This document shows positions 1 to 9,490 of a stretch of DNA of 64,000 bases, piece by piece. The stretch is from assembly GCF_048268525.1 (NCBI RefSeq), contig NZ_JBLWVH010000013.1:1-64000 (forward strand), in the 5' to 3' direction. Position numbers and translations under genes: made by a program. The DNA is from Maricaulis sp048268525. GTDB lineage: Bacteria; Pseudomonadota; Alphaproteobacteria; Caulobacterales; Maricaulaceae. Below the pieces are notes generated by a model that was not told the DNA's origin, made no database searches, and saw nothing but the letters and a program-made list of their open reading frames with translations. The number at the start of each line of letters is the position of its first letter. The first letter of the stretch is position 1.

Positions 1-3000
1 CCGCCGGTGCCGCCAAGCGAAACATTGACGGCTCCGCCAACACTCATCCCGCCGGCTGCGCTCGCGGCAACCGAGAATCCACCATTGCCGCCACCGCCGC
101 CAATCGACTGGGCCAGCACGCCATGCGCCTCATCGCCGCGCGTGATGATGTGGTCCGTTTGGGTGACCGTGACGGTCCGGGCATAGGATCCGGCCCCGCC
201 GCCTCCGCCAATGGAGACGCCAACGCCGACACCGGCCGTGCCGCCGGCGGCGACATTGCCCGTCGCAGACCAGCCGCCATTACCGCCACCGCCGCCGATC
301 GACTGGGCCGCGATTCCGTGGGAACCGGTCCCGGTCGTCTCGACCACGCCGGTCGATGCAACCCTCACATCATCTGCGTGAGCACCGTCACCAGCCGCAC
401 CACCAAGCGCGACATTGACCGCTCCGCCGGCTGTGCCGCCTGCCGCCAGGGATCCCGAGAAGGCAAAGCCGCCATTACCGCCACCGCCGCCAATCGATTG
501 TGCCAGAATGCCGTGGGAAACATTGCCGAAAGTGAAGACCGTCCCGTCCGACGTGACCACCACGTCGCCATTGACGATTCCACCACTGCCGCCATCACCG
601 CCGAGCGAGACACCGACACCAACTCCAGCCGTCGCGCCCAGGCTCATTGTTCCTGTCGCCGACCAGCCGCCATTACCGCCACCGCCACCGACCGATTGCG
701 CGAAGAGACCGTGCGAATTGTCGCCGGAAGTCGCGATAATGCCATCGCTGTTGAGCGTTACCTGGCCTGAATAGGATCCGGCTCCGCCATTGCCGCCGAG
801 CGCGACATCCACGCCGACGCCAGCGACACCGCCGCCGGAGAGCGAACCGGAGAATGAGAAGCCGCCATTGCCGCCGCCGCCACCGATCGACTGGGCAACC
901 AGGCCATGGGCATTGCTACCCGAAGTGATGACATTGCCGGTCGCGTCGATCAGCACGGTGCCGCCAAAGCCACCCGCTCCACCGCTGCCGCCGAGGGATA
1001 CACCGAGGCTGACAGCCGCGCCGCTGGAAACCGCGAGGTTGGCGGTACCGGTCCAACCCCCATTGCCGCCACCGCCGCCGACCGACTGGGCCAGCACGCC
1101 GAAGGAGTTATTGCCACTGGTCTGGATCGTGTCTGCGGTCCGGACCGTGACGGAATCCGAGTCCCCCCCGGCTCCGCCATCGCCGCCCACGGCCACCGAG
1201 ACAGACGCTGAGGCGCCAACGCCGGCACTGACTGCGCCGGCAAAGCTCTGGCCACCATTACCGCCACCGCCGCCGACCGACTGTGCCAAGACGGCATGCG
1301 CATTGTCGCCAAAGGTCAGGACCGAGCCGTCGAGATCCATCTCGACAACGCCGCCCATGCCGCCGGCTCCTGCGTTGCCGCCAACGGCCACACTGACCGA
1401 CCCGAATGCCCCGATGGAGCCGGCAACCGAATAGCCGCCATTGCCACCGCCGCCACCGACCGATTGCCCGACAATTCCGGTCGAGCCATGGCCGCGGGTT
1501 TCGATGAATGTGCCATCGGCACTATTGACCCGCACAATGCCGCCTTCACCACCGACCGCGCCATCACCGCCGACTGCGACACTGGCGAAGAGACCGCCGG
1601 AAACCGCGCTACCACCATTGCCGCCGCCACCGCCGATCGACTGGGCGATGATGCCGTTCGAGTTCTCGTTGGTCGTCAGGATATTGCCATTGGCGTTGAC
1701 CGTAACCGTATTCGCCGAATTTCCGGTTCCACCTTGGCCACCGACAGAAACCATGCCGCCGGCGCCGCCGCCATTGCCGCCACCGCCGCCGATGGACTGG
1801 GCAACGATCCCGGTCGCGCCATTGCCCTGGGTCTGGATCAGACCGCTCGTCGTAACGGTGACTGTATTGCCGGTACCGCCGCCGGATCCGTCACCGCCGA
1901 TGGCCCCGATGCCGCCGCCGGCGCCGCCATTGCCGCCACCGCCACCGATGGACTGGGCGAGAATGCCGAATGCCCGGTCGCCCTCGGTGAGGATGCTGCC
2001 CATGGTGATGTCAACAACACCGCCATCGCCGCCGACATCGCCGTCGCCGCCAATGCCGACAATGCCGCCGCTGGTGCCGCCATTGCCGCCACCGCCACCA
2101 ATGGCCTGTGCCAGAACGCCGTGCGCGTCGGTTCCGGTCGTCGAAATCGTGCCGGTCCCCGTCACCGTGACCGTCTCGGCGCTTCCGCCCGCATCACCGT
2201 CGCCGCCTATGGCTGCCAGACCCACGGTCGAACTGCCATTGCCGCCGCCGCCGCCGATCGATTGCACCAGAATGCCCAGCGCGCCTTCGCCGGTAGTCGT
2301 GATCAGCCCGTCATTATCGACATGAACCTCGCCGGCCGCACCGCCAGAGCCGCCCGTGCCGCCCAGCGCAACAAGGCCGCCAGTGCCTCGCCCGGAGCCG
2401 CCACCGCCGCCGATGGACTGGGCCATGATACCGTGACTGCGATCACCGGTGGTCGTCGTGCCTGTCGAAATAGCACCATCATTGTAAACGGTTACCGTAC
2501 TTGCATCGCCGCCGGAGCCGGAGCCTGCCCCCAGCGCGGCAATTCCGGCAGAGGCACCGCTGCGGCCGCCACCGCCGCCGATGGACTGGGCGGTGATGCC
2601 GACAGCATCGTCGCCGCGCGTGGTGATCGTACCTGTCGCCGCGTTGGTGACAAAAACCAGACCGCCATTGCCGGCCCCGCCGCCGCCGCCGCCAAACGCC
2701 ACCAAACCACCGGATGCCCCGGCATCGCCGCCAGATCCACCAATACTTTGAGCCACGATCCCGTCGGAATAGGTCCCGGTGGTGATGATGGAGCCGTGAT
2801 TGGTGACCGTGACAGTCGAGCCATTGCCCCCGGTGCTGCCGGAATCGGCGTCACCGACAATGCCGAAACTCGAGCCGGCATCGCCCGCTGCGCCGCCCAT
2901 GGACTGGGCCAGAATACCATTGGCACTGAGGCCGGTGGTGCTGATGGCGCCATGATTGACGACTGTAACCGTTCCACCTTGGGATGCCGGTCCGGAAGAT

Positions 3001-3917
3001 CCTCCGTCAGACCAAATAAATCCGCTACCGCCGTCACCGCCCGATCCGGCGCGGCTGAGGGCGAACACGCCATGCCCTTCATCGCCAGATGTCGACACGT
3101 TGACATAGGTCGTCAAGGAAACCGTTCCGCCGGCGCCGCTGGCCCCACCTTCATAGCCATCGAAGCCGAATCCGGCCGCATTGCCGCCATCGCCGCCATC
3201 GCCGCCGATCGAAACCGCACTGATGCCAGGCAGGTTGTCCGATATGGCGTCAATATCGCCATGGCCGGATGAGGTCAGGGTATGGATGACGTCCGGCCCG
3301 ACCCCACCGTCCTCACCCGGATCACCATTCTCACCGATCGTGAAGCATTTGATGATGCAGATACGGGCGCCCCAGGCATTATCGCCGTCCGAACCGTGCG
3401 ATCCGACCTGGCGGTCAGAGAAAATGTTCGTGTTGCCAGCCGGTATAGCCGGATTGACCGTGGTCGCGGGCGAGCCCGGAGACCCGGTGATCCCGGACGA
3501 GGCCGTCGTGATGTCGCCGCTGCGGGAGGTAACCGACGAGAAGGTGAAGCTGTTTCCGTCAGCGTCTTCTGCCGTGTACGAAACGATATTGGCGAACGGA
3601 TCGACATTCACCGCGGTGACCGTGTAGGTCGTCGCAGCGCCCGCCGTATCGGACGTTGCAGTGGGGTCAACAATGGTGTCGCCGACGGCTGCACCGACAA
3701 TGATCACATTGAAGACATCCGTCATGACGACATTGTCGCCGAGAATCGCCTCGACGGTTTCATGTACACCGGTGATCGGATTGACAACGGTATCGCCGAC
3801 ATCAACCGCCCAGGCCGCCGGACTGGCGATTGCCGCCACACCAGCGCTGGCGAGCGCCAGGCTCAATGCTTGAGGGGAGGTGCCGAGAAGCAGGTTTGAA
3901 ACACGGCGGGACCGCAT
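1..3917 (-). CDS. giant exported glycine-rich repeat adhesin, autotransporter-like (3' end outside window)
   Basis: The frame is open from an ATG at 3917 to the window edge, giving 1305 residues with no stop. A GGGAG lies about 8 nt before the start. The N-terminus is a signal peptide with an arginine-rich n-region, a long hydrophobic stretch and a likely cut after Ala-Trp-Ala near residue 37. The first ~330 residues are non-repetitive and Gly/Asp/Thr-rich. After that about 17 imperfect repeats follow, each carrying a motif close to GILAQSIGGGGGNGG. Such repeats are known in alphaproteobacterial and pseudomonad autotransporter passenger domains; a C-terminal beta-barrel would be expected beyond position 1 but cannot be seen. 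Likely role: surface adhesion or cell-cell contact. The long Pro/Ala-rich plus-strand frames over this region are its antisense shadows. I am sure of the gene and export signal, less so of adhesion. Confidence 0.88.
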   Translation of the reverse strand, partial: MRSRRVSNLLLGTSPQALSLALASAGVAAIASPAAWAVDVGDTVVNPITGVHETVEAILGDNVVMTDVFNVIIVGAAVGDTIVDPTATSDTAGAATTYTVTAVNVDPFANIVSYTAEDADGNSFTFSSVTSRSGDITTASSGITGSPGSPATTVNPAIPAGNTNIFSDRQVGSHGSDGDNAWGARICIIKCFTIGENGDPGEDGGVGPDVIHTLTSSGHGDIDAISDNLPGISAVSIGGDGGDGGNAAGFGFDGYEGGASGAGGTVSLTTYVNVSTSGDEGHGVFALSRAGSGGDGGSGFIWSDGGSSGPASQGGTVTVVNHGAISTTGLSANGILAQSMGGAAGDAGSSFGIVGDADSGSTGGNGSTVTVTNHGSIITTGTYSDGIVAQSIGGSGGDAGASGGLVAFGGGGGGAGNGGLVFVTNAATGTITTRGDDAVGITAQSIGGGGGRSGASAGIAALGAGSGSGGDASTVTVYNDGAISTGTTTTGDRSHGIMAQSIGGGGGSGRGTGGLVALGGTGGSGGAAGEVHVDNDGLITTTGEGALGILVQSIGGGGGNGSSTVGLAAIGGDGDAGGSAETVTVTGTGTISTTGTDAHGVLAQAIGGGGGNGGTSGGIVGIGGDGDVGGDGGVVDITMGSILTEGDRAFGILAQSIGGGGGNGGAGGGIGAIGGDGSGGGTGNTVTVTTSGLIQTQGNGATGIVAQSIGGGGGNGGGAGGMVSVGGQGGTGNSANTVTVNANGNILTTNENSNGIIAQSIGGGGGNGGSAVSGGLFASVAVGGDGAVGGEGGIVRVNSADGTFIETRGHGSTGIVGQSVGGGGGNGGYSVAGSIGAFGSVSVAVGGNAGAGGMGGVVEMDLDGSVLTFGDNAHAVLAQSVGGGGGNGGQSFAGAVSAGVGASASVSVAVGGDGGAGGDSDSVTVRTADTIQTSGNNSFGVLAQSVGGGGGNGGWTGTANLAVSSGAAVSLGVSLGGSGGAGGFGGTVLIDATGNVITSGSNAHGLVAQSIGGGGGNGGFSFSGSLSGGGVAGVGVDVALGGNGGAGSYSGQVTLNSDGIIATSGDNSHGLFAQSVGGGGGNGGWSATGTMSLGATAGVGVGVSLGGDGGSGGIVNGDVVVTSDGTVFTFGNVSHGILAQSIGGGGGNGGFAFSGSLAAGGTAGGAVNVALGGAAGDGAHADDVRVASTGVVETTGTGSHGIAAQSIGGGGGNGGWSATGNVAAGGTAGVGVGVSIGGGGGAGSYARTVTVTQTDHIITRGDEAHGVLAQSIGGGGGNGGFSVAASAAGGMSVGGAVNVSLGGTG
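84..2930 (-). repeat. about 17 in-frame tandem repeats of the giant adhesin
   Basis: On the plus strand a core near CCGCCGATCGACTGGGC recurs at about 84, 279, 472, 671, 864, 1060, 1255, 1438, 1616, 1768, 1927, 2080, 2237, 2401, 2566, 2729 and 2889. The seven copies nearest the left edge are spaced about 193-199 bp; the copies nearest the start codon are spaced about 150-165 bp. The longer units carry an extra glycine/serine/valine-rich segment. The array encodes the passenger repeats and continues beyond the window. Confidence 0.85.
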
Positions 3918-4031
3918 CGACTGGCTCCCGTCGGAAGCCTTCAGAAACTTGTACAAACCAATCCCCCCGGAACACACAACTGACGCTAGTCTCGGGGTTT
4001 ACGCAATATTTGTACCGCCCCCCATGGGAGC

Positions 4032-4047
4032 TTAACGCAAGCTTAAC
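4032..4047 (+). promoter_or_regulatory. perfect CtrA-type binding site upstream of the giant adhesin
   Basis: TTAA at 4032-4035, seven bases, then TTAAC at 4043-4047 match the alphaproteobacterial CtrA consensus TTAA-N7-TTAAC exactly. The site is 115 bp upstream of the adhesin ATG at 3917. The only other flanking gene ends at 4155 on the same strand, so the adhesin is the sole plausible target. The match is read from sequence; binding is inferred. Confidence 0.6.
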
Positions 4048-4154
4048 CTTTTAGCGACCACCCGCTCCTGAATACTGAAATTTCGGGTGGGGGCAACGAC
4101 CGGAACGCTGGGCATTCCATCACTAAAAATCCGTCCGTGCCCCAAATCAACAGC

Positions 4155-5231
4155 TCAGCCTTCATCGCCCTTGGGCGCAGGATCGTCATTGGTGGACAGG
4201 CTATTCCGGCGCCGCCAGAACCAGAAACCAGCGCCTGCGGCGGCCAGGCCCAGCAGGCCCAACACCACCTGGAAGAATAGCGACATACCGCCCTGTCGCC
4301 GGCCTTCGACCACACGCGCGAGCTCGCTGGCAACCGTTTCCGCCTCATTGGCAGCCCGCAGATCGACGCCGAGCGCATTGCCAATCTGGGCCAGTTGGTA
4401 GAGCGAGGGGTCATCCGCCTCGACTCCCAGCGTGATCAACTGGCCTTGCATCCGGGCAATCGGCTCGACCATGACAATTTCGAGGGACTTGTAGCCATCA
4501 GTCTGCCGGTCCTGCCAGGCCCCCGGGTCTGTCACACCGACAAACACCGGTCGACCGCTGACCTCAACATAGCGCATACCGCTCCAACCGCCATTTTCCG
4601 ACGGCGAGACGTACAACAGCTCGCCATCCTCATCGGCCACGCGAATTTCCGGCCCGGCATAGCTTCCGGTCCAGGCATGAAGCTGGATACCAAGCACGCC
4701 GCGGCGAGGCGGATCGACCCGGAACCAATCCCAGTCCTGGTTGGCGATCCTGATGACGCTGTGGAAGGGAAGGTCGATCGCGCGCGCCTGGCCGATCCGG
4801 TCATTGGGCTCGAAAGCGTCATTGGGCGGTCGAGCGGATAGCCTGCCCTGCACAAGGCCGCCAGCCGGGCCGTTCGGGCCCGATCCAGCAAGTTGCAGGC
4901 GGTGCCGGCCCGGCCCCAGGACCAACACTTCACTCGTGGTCTGTTTGCCCTCGCCTTGGTCGTCGGTGCCGTCGTGGATGGTGATTTCGGCCAATGAATC
5001 GGGACCCGAAAACACATCGAAATGAACCTCGGCTGCCCGCTCCAGTCGCAATGCAATCTCGGCCGTGCCGTCGCCATCCAATTCGATGGTGATAATCTCG
5101 TTTGGGTCCAAGCGGGTCTGTGCTCGCGACATGGGAGCGGCAAGCAGGACCACGCACACCGCCACAATGACGATGCCGATAAAGCCACCGTCTGATGGAC
5201 GAGAGCGATTGGATGACATCACCGGCATCAT
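4155..5231 (-). CDS. exported PPC-like domain protein with C-terminal membrane anchor
   Basis: A 358-residue protein. An N-terminal hydrophobic segment (about residues 17-37, ending in Ser-Arg-Ala-Gln) looks like a signal peptide. Around residues 135-200 the pattern Asn-Asp-Ala-Phe-Glu-Pro-Asn-Asp followed by Ala and an Asp-Trp-Phe-Arg-Val strand resembles the bacterial pre-peptidase C-terminal (PPC) beta-sandwich. Near the C-terminus a segment rich in Leu/Ala/Gly is followed by Trp-Arg-Arg-Arg, as in a sorting or anchoring tail facing the cytoplasm. Its ATG overlaps the stop of the upstream vWA gene (ATGA), so the two are translationally coupled. A second ATG four codons in is possible. Function is unknown; a surface partner of the upstream protein is an inference. 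Confidence 0.75.
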   Translation of the reverse strand: MMPVMSSNRSRPSDGGFIGIVIVAVCVVLLAAPMSRAQTRLDPNEIITIELDGDGTAEIALRLERAAEVHFDVFSGPDSLAEITIHDGTDDQGEGKQTTSEVLVLGPGRHRLQLAGSGPNGPAGGLVQGRLSARPPNDAFEPNDRIGQARAIDLPFHSVIRIANQDWDWFRVDPPRRGVLGIQLHAWTGSYAGPEIRVADEDGELLYVSPSENGGWSGMRYVEVSGRPVFVGVTDPGAWQDRQTDGYKSLEIVMVEPIARMQGQLITLGVEADDPSLYQLAQIGNALGVDLRAANEAETVASELARVVEGRRQGGMSLFFQVVLGLLGLAAAGAGFWFWRRRNSLSTNDDPAPKGDEG

Positions 5232-8200
5232 CCGTTCTCCGGTTCGGCCCGGGAAACCGCATCCCCGACGCGCTGGCGCGCTTGTGGCAGGGACATCAGT
5301 CCGCGGCGCGCCTGATTGGCACGGTTTCGAACCCGGTCCATATCCGCCTGTCCCCGAGAGCTGCGCCCGACATCGGATATTGTCTCGCTTGGCCGGGAAT
5401 TGATGCCCCAGCGCAGGCCCGACTGTCGGGTACGACCATAGTACACGCCGTAATCCTTGATCTCATACACAGCGAGACATCGCCCGTCCGGCAGGACACG
5501 TTCGATATAGTTGTGCTCGGTCAATGTGATACGGTCCAGATGACGGCCGCCGTCCTCGATCTCGACGGCATAGCCCGACCAAGTCTCAGCCTGACAGTTG
5601 AGTGGCGTCTGTGGTGCCGCAACCCGATCCGGCTCAGGCGGCGGCGTCGCGTCCGGCGCCTGATGCCGGGACAGGACTGATTCCAGATCGCGGATCGCCC
5701 CGGTCACATTGCCCTCACAAGTCTCGGCGCCATCGGTGAAGCTGGCATAGCGCCACTCCTCCGCCCGTGGATCGGCAAAGCTGGTGAACAGCCCGCGCGC
5801 CTGGGCATGGGCAGCCGCCAGCGGAGTGCCTCCCCCGGCAGACGCCGAAACCAGAAAATCACGAATGCCCTCGGCGTCCCGCGTGAAACGCCGGGTCGTG
5901 AAACCGCCACAACCACTGAAGACCACCGCCGCAAATTCGATCAACTGATCTTCGGGAAGATTTTCAAATGTTTGCGTGATTCCTGCCCTCGCATTGGCGA
6001 GCCGGCCACCCTCATTCATCGAGCCCGACCCGTCGAGAATGATCAAAAGCGAAAGCGCCGGCCCCTCACCCAACCTGTGCCAGGTGTCAGGCCCGCCACT
6101 CGCGGCCGTCGCCCCGGCCCGCAGCGCCTCCAGTCCGGCCCAGTACAGCCCAGCGCCCCATTGTGCAGGATCATTGATCGTGACCGCGGTCGCCGGATCA
6201 GCATCAAGCGGCTGGTCAGTGAGGCTGACGGTGACCGCGAGATCTCCGTTCTCGTCGCGCAGGCTGGACGCTTCCTCCAGATCGAAATGCGCCTGCCAGC
6301 GATCCTCGTCACCACTGACTTCGGCTGTCGCGCCACCGATTGTAACAGTCGGGGCGTCGTCCAGTGGCGCGGAAAATTCCAGACGCATCCGGCCCTCGCC
6401 GCTTTCACTGACGGTGCGCGCCACATCGACATCGAGTGTGCGCACAGGCGCTCCCAGCGCAAAAGTGGTCAGCTCCCTCTCCGCGTCATAATCCGGGCCG
6501 CCGGACCACTCAGCGCGGTAGGCAGTGCGACCGCCAGCACGCACTTCGATACGTGTCAGATGAACGGGAATACGGTCGACCAGCAATTGATGGTCTTCAT
6601 TCGGCTGGGCACCGCTGGTTTGCCGATCCGCATCGGTCCAGGCGCCGCGGCGCGATTGCACGCTGACCCGCAAAGGCAGGGGTCCGCGCATGGCGTCATA
6701 GGCCTCATCTTCCGGTATTTCGTACCGACCGCGCCAGCGTCGCGCATCCAGCCATCGCCCATCAAGGGGCTCACCGCCCAAGGTCAGGATTTGATCTTCC
6801 GCATCGCGCTCAATCTCACTGTCGAAACGCAGCTCCACGGTCAGCTCTGCGCCCGGACTGACAGGTCGGAATGCCCTGTCTTCCGGATCGGAAGGCTCCT
6901 CTGGAGGCGTATCAAACAACCGCTCCGGCTCGGTCAATTCAGTCTCGGCAACGGGCGGCGCGGAGTAGGCATAAACCGGCAGGTCCTCGCCTCGGGCGGA
7001 GACCTCGACCGTGACCAGACGGGGGATGTCCACCTCCCGACGCAACACAAAGCGACCTGCGCTGGCGCGGCCCGGGTCCTGTGCATCAGAGGCTGCCCGG
7101 GTCACGAAAACATAGGTGTAACTGTCGCCACTGCCCGGGCCGCCAGCCGGGTCGGCGAAGCTGACATCGCTGAAAATATCATCAATCCGGAAGCGGATAC
7201 GGCGGTCGCTCCAGTCGACAATATCGGTCACGAGGATGGCACCGTCCGGGCCCAGGCCAAGACGCAAATCCCCCGCGCTTTCCCCGAAATGCCGACCCCG
7301 AATTTCGATGGTGTCGCGGGTGTCTTCCAGGACCGCGACAACGCCGTCGGCCGCGAGATCATCCTCGTCGACCACATCAACTATCGGCGTCCGGTCACAC
7401 CAGTTGGCAACTGACTGCAGGGCCAGCCCAGCATCATCCATACTGAAGGCAAGGCTCTCATCGGCACTGAAATCCCAGCTCACATAGCCGGGATGCAGCG
7501 TGTCGACCCGATCATCGCCAAAGCCGGGAGCGGACCAATTATCATTGACGACTCGGCACAACGGCTCTGTTCGCTGGCGTGTGCCGTTGAGCTGGACGAA
7601 GGCGTGCTCGGTTATGCCGGCGCCTTCGTCTGTCTCGTCATACAGGCGCTGGGCAAGGATTCGGCAGGTGGCCCGTTCAGACTCTTCCGCCGACCCGCGC
7701 AGATCAGGCAATAGCGTATCAGACTGGCGGCAGAAATAATCAGCGTGGGACCGATTGAAAAAGCCGAATACCGTTTGTGCGTCCCGCCCCCGCGGATCAC
7801 GATCAGGCAAGGTTGTGATCGCCGGCGGTTCGAGATAGCTGGCGACCGGGTAAGTGTCGCCGGTCGGCACACCCAGCAGTGTTCCCATCCCGCCCTGCGC
7901 CATGTTCAACCCCGACGGATCGGCGAAGGCCGCCATCTGGGCACGGACATAGATGCGGGTCACGGAAAGCGTGTCATTGCGGCTGTAGATGAAGCCCCGG
8001 ATCTCCGGCGGCAGATCAGAGGTCGAGGCATTGCCAGTGACTTCATTGATCACATTTCCAATGCGGAAACCGGCCTGGGCCATGGTCGAGATCGCGCCCG
8101 CGGCGGCGAATTCACTTCCCATGCCAAACACAATGGCCTCATTGGTCGCCCAGGCATTGTAGCAATGTGGCCCAAGGCTCTCTCCGGCGCCATTGCTGAC

Positions 8201-9490
8201 CGTCGCGCCATCAACACCAAAACCGCTGCCATTGCGGCCAAAGGCCCGGATCACGTCCCGAAAGCCAGCACTCGAACAGGCCATCAACTCATTATACTGA
8301 CGCTGTACAGGAAGGGCCGTTTCGGAATTGTATTCGACGATATAGCCGGGCAGGCTGACGCGGGCCGCATAGCGCCCCCGATGCATGTCCCACGCTCGAT
8401 AATCCCCCACACCAGGATGCTCTTCCTCATCTCCAGCGCGGCGCCAGTGAGCGATCTCGAGCCTGGCGGCCGGCGGATCGCCCGGCTCGGTCAACCCGAG
8501 GCCTTGCCCGATCCAGTTGAGGCTACGCTCCGCCAGATTGACCACGGTATTGACGACACCGACCTCCGGCGAGGACAGGGCATCCGGCACGTGCGCGACC
8601 GACTGGTACCCGTGAATGATCCCGGTGAAGGCGCCTGCCATGAGGGCTCGCGTCGGGTCCAGGGCAATGCCATTGGCATTGTATTCCGGTGAACCCCAAC
8701 GCTCGAACATGTGGCCCATGGCCCAGCGATCCTGCAGGAAGTGCTGGGCGTAGCCCTCAAAGGCCAAAGCCTCCATCTCGGCTTCCCGGACCACATCACG
8801 GTAGGCTTCCATGTTGGCCGGATCGGCTTCGATTCGTTCACGCAAACGGCGGGCCCGCGCAGCGAGCCCCAACGCTGTCGCGTGAAGCCGCTGGTAGGAG
8901 CGGGTCGCTTGCGAGCCGAAGTGCGAGGCATTGAAACCGCCGCCCTGCCAATAGGAATAATTGTGGCAATTGGCCGGCGTTCCTGCCGGCATTTCACCAC
9001 TGGGCAACGGTGGGCAGAGTTCGTTCCGGTTGATCCAGTCATAGAGGGAATAGCTGAAATCAGGGATACCGGCGAAGTTTGCCGCACCGGGAACCGTACG
9101 TTGCGGCAACCCCATGATATCGTCAGGATCCCAAGTCGATCCCTCGCGTTCACGGCCGATTTCCGGACGGAAATACCCGGTGGCCAGATCACGGACCACC
9201 AGGCGATTGTCCGGCGAGAACCCCCATGGAGAGCCCGGCGCAGCCCTGTCGAGCGCGACCTGGGCCAGCCAGGCGTGTTCGTTTTCATGACAGCTGTCGC
9301 GCGCACTTTGATGGCAATAATAGATGCCATGCCACTTGTCGGCATCTGTCACATGCCCGCTGTACGCTCCGGCGCGGGCCGACTCCTTGGTGTCGTACGC
9401 GGTGGTCAGACCCAGCAAAGCCACCACAAGCCCCAATCGCGCGACATGGGCGACGCGGCGCCATCCGGTCTGTCTCGGTGGCAGGATCAT
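5228..9490 (-). CDS. large exported protein: zinc phospholipase C-like N-terminus, Ig/IPT-like middle, C-terminal vWA domain
   Basis: About 1420 residues. I chose the ATG at 9490 because it overlaps the upstream stop as ATGA, matching the coupling at the other end; an in-frame ATG at 9505 adds five residues. A signal-peptide-like segment is followed by a His/Trp/Cys-rich region. About residues 250-260 show His-x3-Asp-x5-His, the spacing of metal ligands in the zinc-dependent phospholipase C/S1-P1 nuclease fold. The middle (about 730-1140) looks like several beta-sandwich modules, one IPT/TIG-like. The vWA domain starts near residue 1155 with the MIDAS motif DGSGS and has later TPLA and FTDG elements. 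It was probably made for the cell envelope or outside. The enzyme assignment rests on one motif and is tentative; the vWA domain is firm. Confidence 0.8.
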   Translation of the reverse strand: MILPPRQTGWRRVAHVARLGLVVALLGLTTAYDTKESARAGAYSGHVTDADKWHGIYYCHQSARDSCHENEHAWLAQVALDRAAPGSPWGFSPDNRLVVRDLATGYFRPEIGREREGSTWDPDDIMGLPQRTVPGAANFAGIPDFSYSLYDWINRNELCPPLPSGEMPAGTPANCHNYSYWQGGGFNASHFGSQATRSYQRLHATALGLAARARRLRERIEADPANMEAYRDVVREAEMEALAFEGYAQHFLQDRWAMGHMFERWGSPEYNANGIALDPTRALMAGAFTGIIHGYQSVAHVPDALSSPEVGVVNTVVNLAERSLNWIGQGLGLTEPGDPPAARLEIAHWRRAGDEEEHPGVGDYRAWDMHRGRYAARVSLPGYIVEYNSETALPVQRQYNELMACSSAGFRDVIRAFGRNGSGFGVDGATVSNGAGESLGPHCYNAWATNEAIVFGMGSEFAAAGAISTMAQAGFRIGNVINEVTGNASTSDLPPEIRGFIYSRNDTLSVTRIYVRAQMAAFADPSGLNMAQGGMGTLLGVPTGDTYPVASYLEPPAITTLPDRDPRGRDAQTVFGFFNRSHADYFCRQSDTLLPDLRGSAEESERATCRILAQRLYDETDEGAGITEHAFVQLNGTRQRTEPLCRVVNDNWSAPGFGDDRVDTLHPGYVSWDFSADESLAFSMDDAGLALQSVANWCDRTPIVDVVDEDDLAADGVVAVLEDTRDTIEIRGRHFGESAGDLRLGLGPDGAILVTDIVDWSDRRIRFRIDDIFSDVSFADPAGGPGSGDSYTYVFVTRAASDAQDPGRASAGRFVLRREVDIPRLVTVEVSARGEDLPVYAYSAPPVAETELTEPERLFDTPPEEPSDPEDRAFRPVSPGAELTVELRFDSEIERDAEDQILTLGGEPLDGRWLDARRWRGRYEIPEDEAYDAMRGPLPLRVSVQSRRGAWTDADRQTSGAQPNEDHQLLVDRIPVHLTRIEVRAGGRTAYRAEWSGGPDYDAERELTTFALGAPVRTLDVDVARTVSESGEGRMRLEFSAPLDDAPTVTIGGATAEVSGDEDRWQAHFDLEEASSLRDENGDLAVTVSLTDQPLDADPATAVTINDPAQWGAGLYWAGLEALRAGATAASGGPDTWHRLGEGPALSLLIILDGSGSMNEGGRLANARAGITQTFENLPEDQLIEFAAVVFSGCGGFTTRRFTRDAEGIRDFLVSASAGGGTPLAAAHAQARGLFTSFADPRAEEWRYASFTDGAETCEGNVTGAIRDLESVLSRHQAPDATPPPEPDRVAAPQTPLNCQAETWSGYAVEIEDGGRHLDRITLTEHNYIERVLPDGRCLAVYEIKDYGVYYGRTRQSGLRWGINSRPSETISDVGRSSRGQADMDRVRNRANQARRGLMSLPQARQRVGDAVSRAEPENG

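Noticed and set aside
84..2930. Regularly spaced repeats resembling a CRISPR array
   Set aside because: The repeats are in frame within an open coding region, imperfect, and spaced 150-199 bp apart; there are no cas genes.
1296..3272. A 658-codon plus-strand open frame and several other Pro/Ala-rich plus-strand frames
   Set aside because: They are antisense to the repeat adhesin, have no ribosome sites or signal features, and arise from the GC-rich repeats.
5807..7414. A 535-codon plus-strand open frame
   Set aside because: It is antisense to the vWA/phospholipase-like gene, whose domains are recognisable; the plus-strand product has no recognisable motifs.
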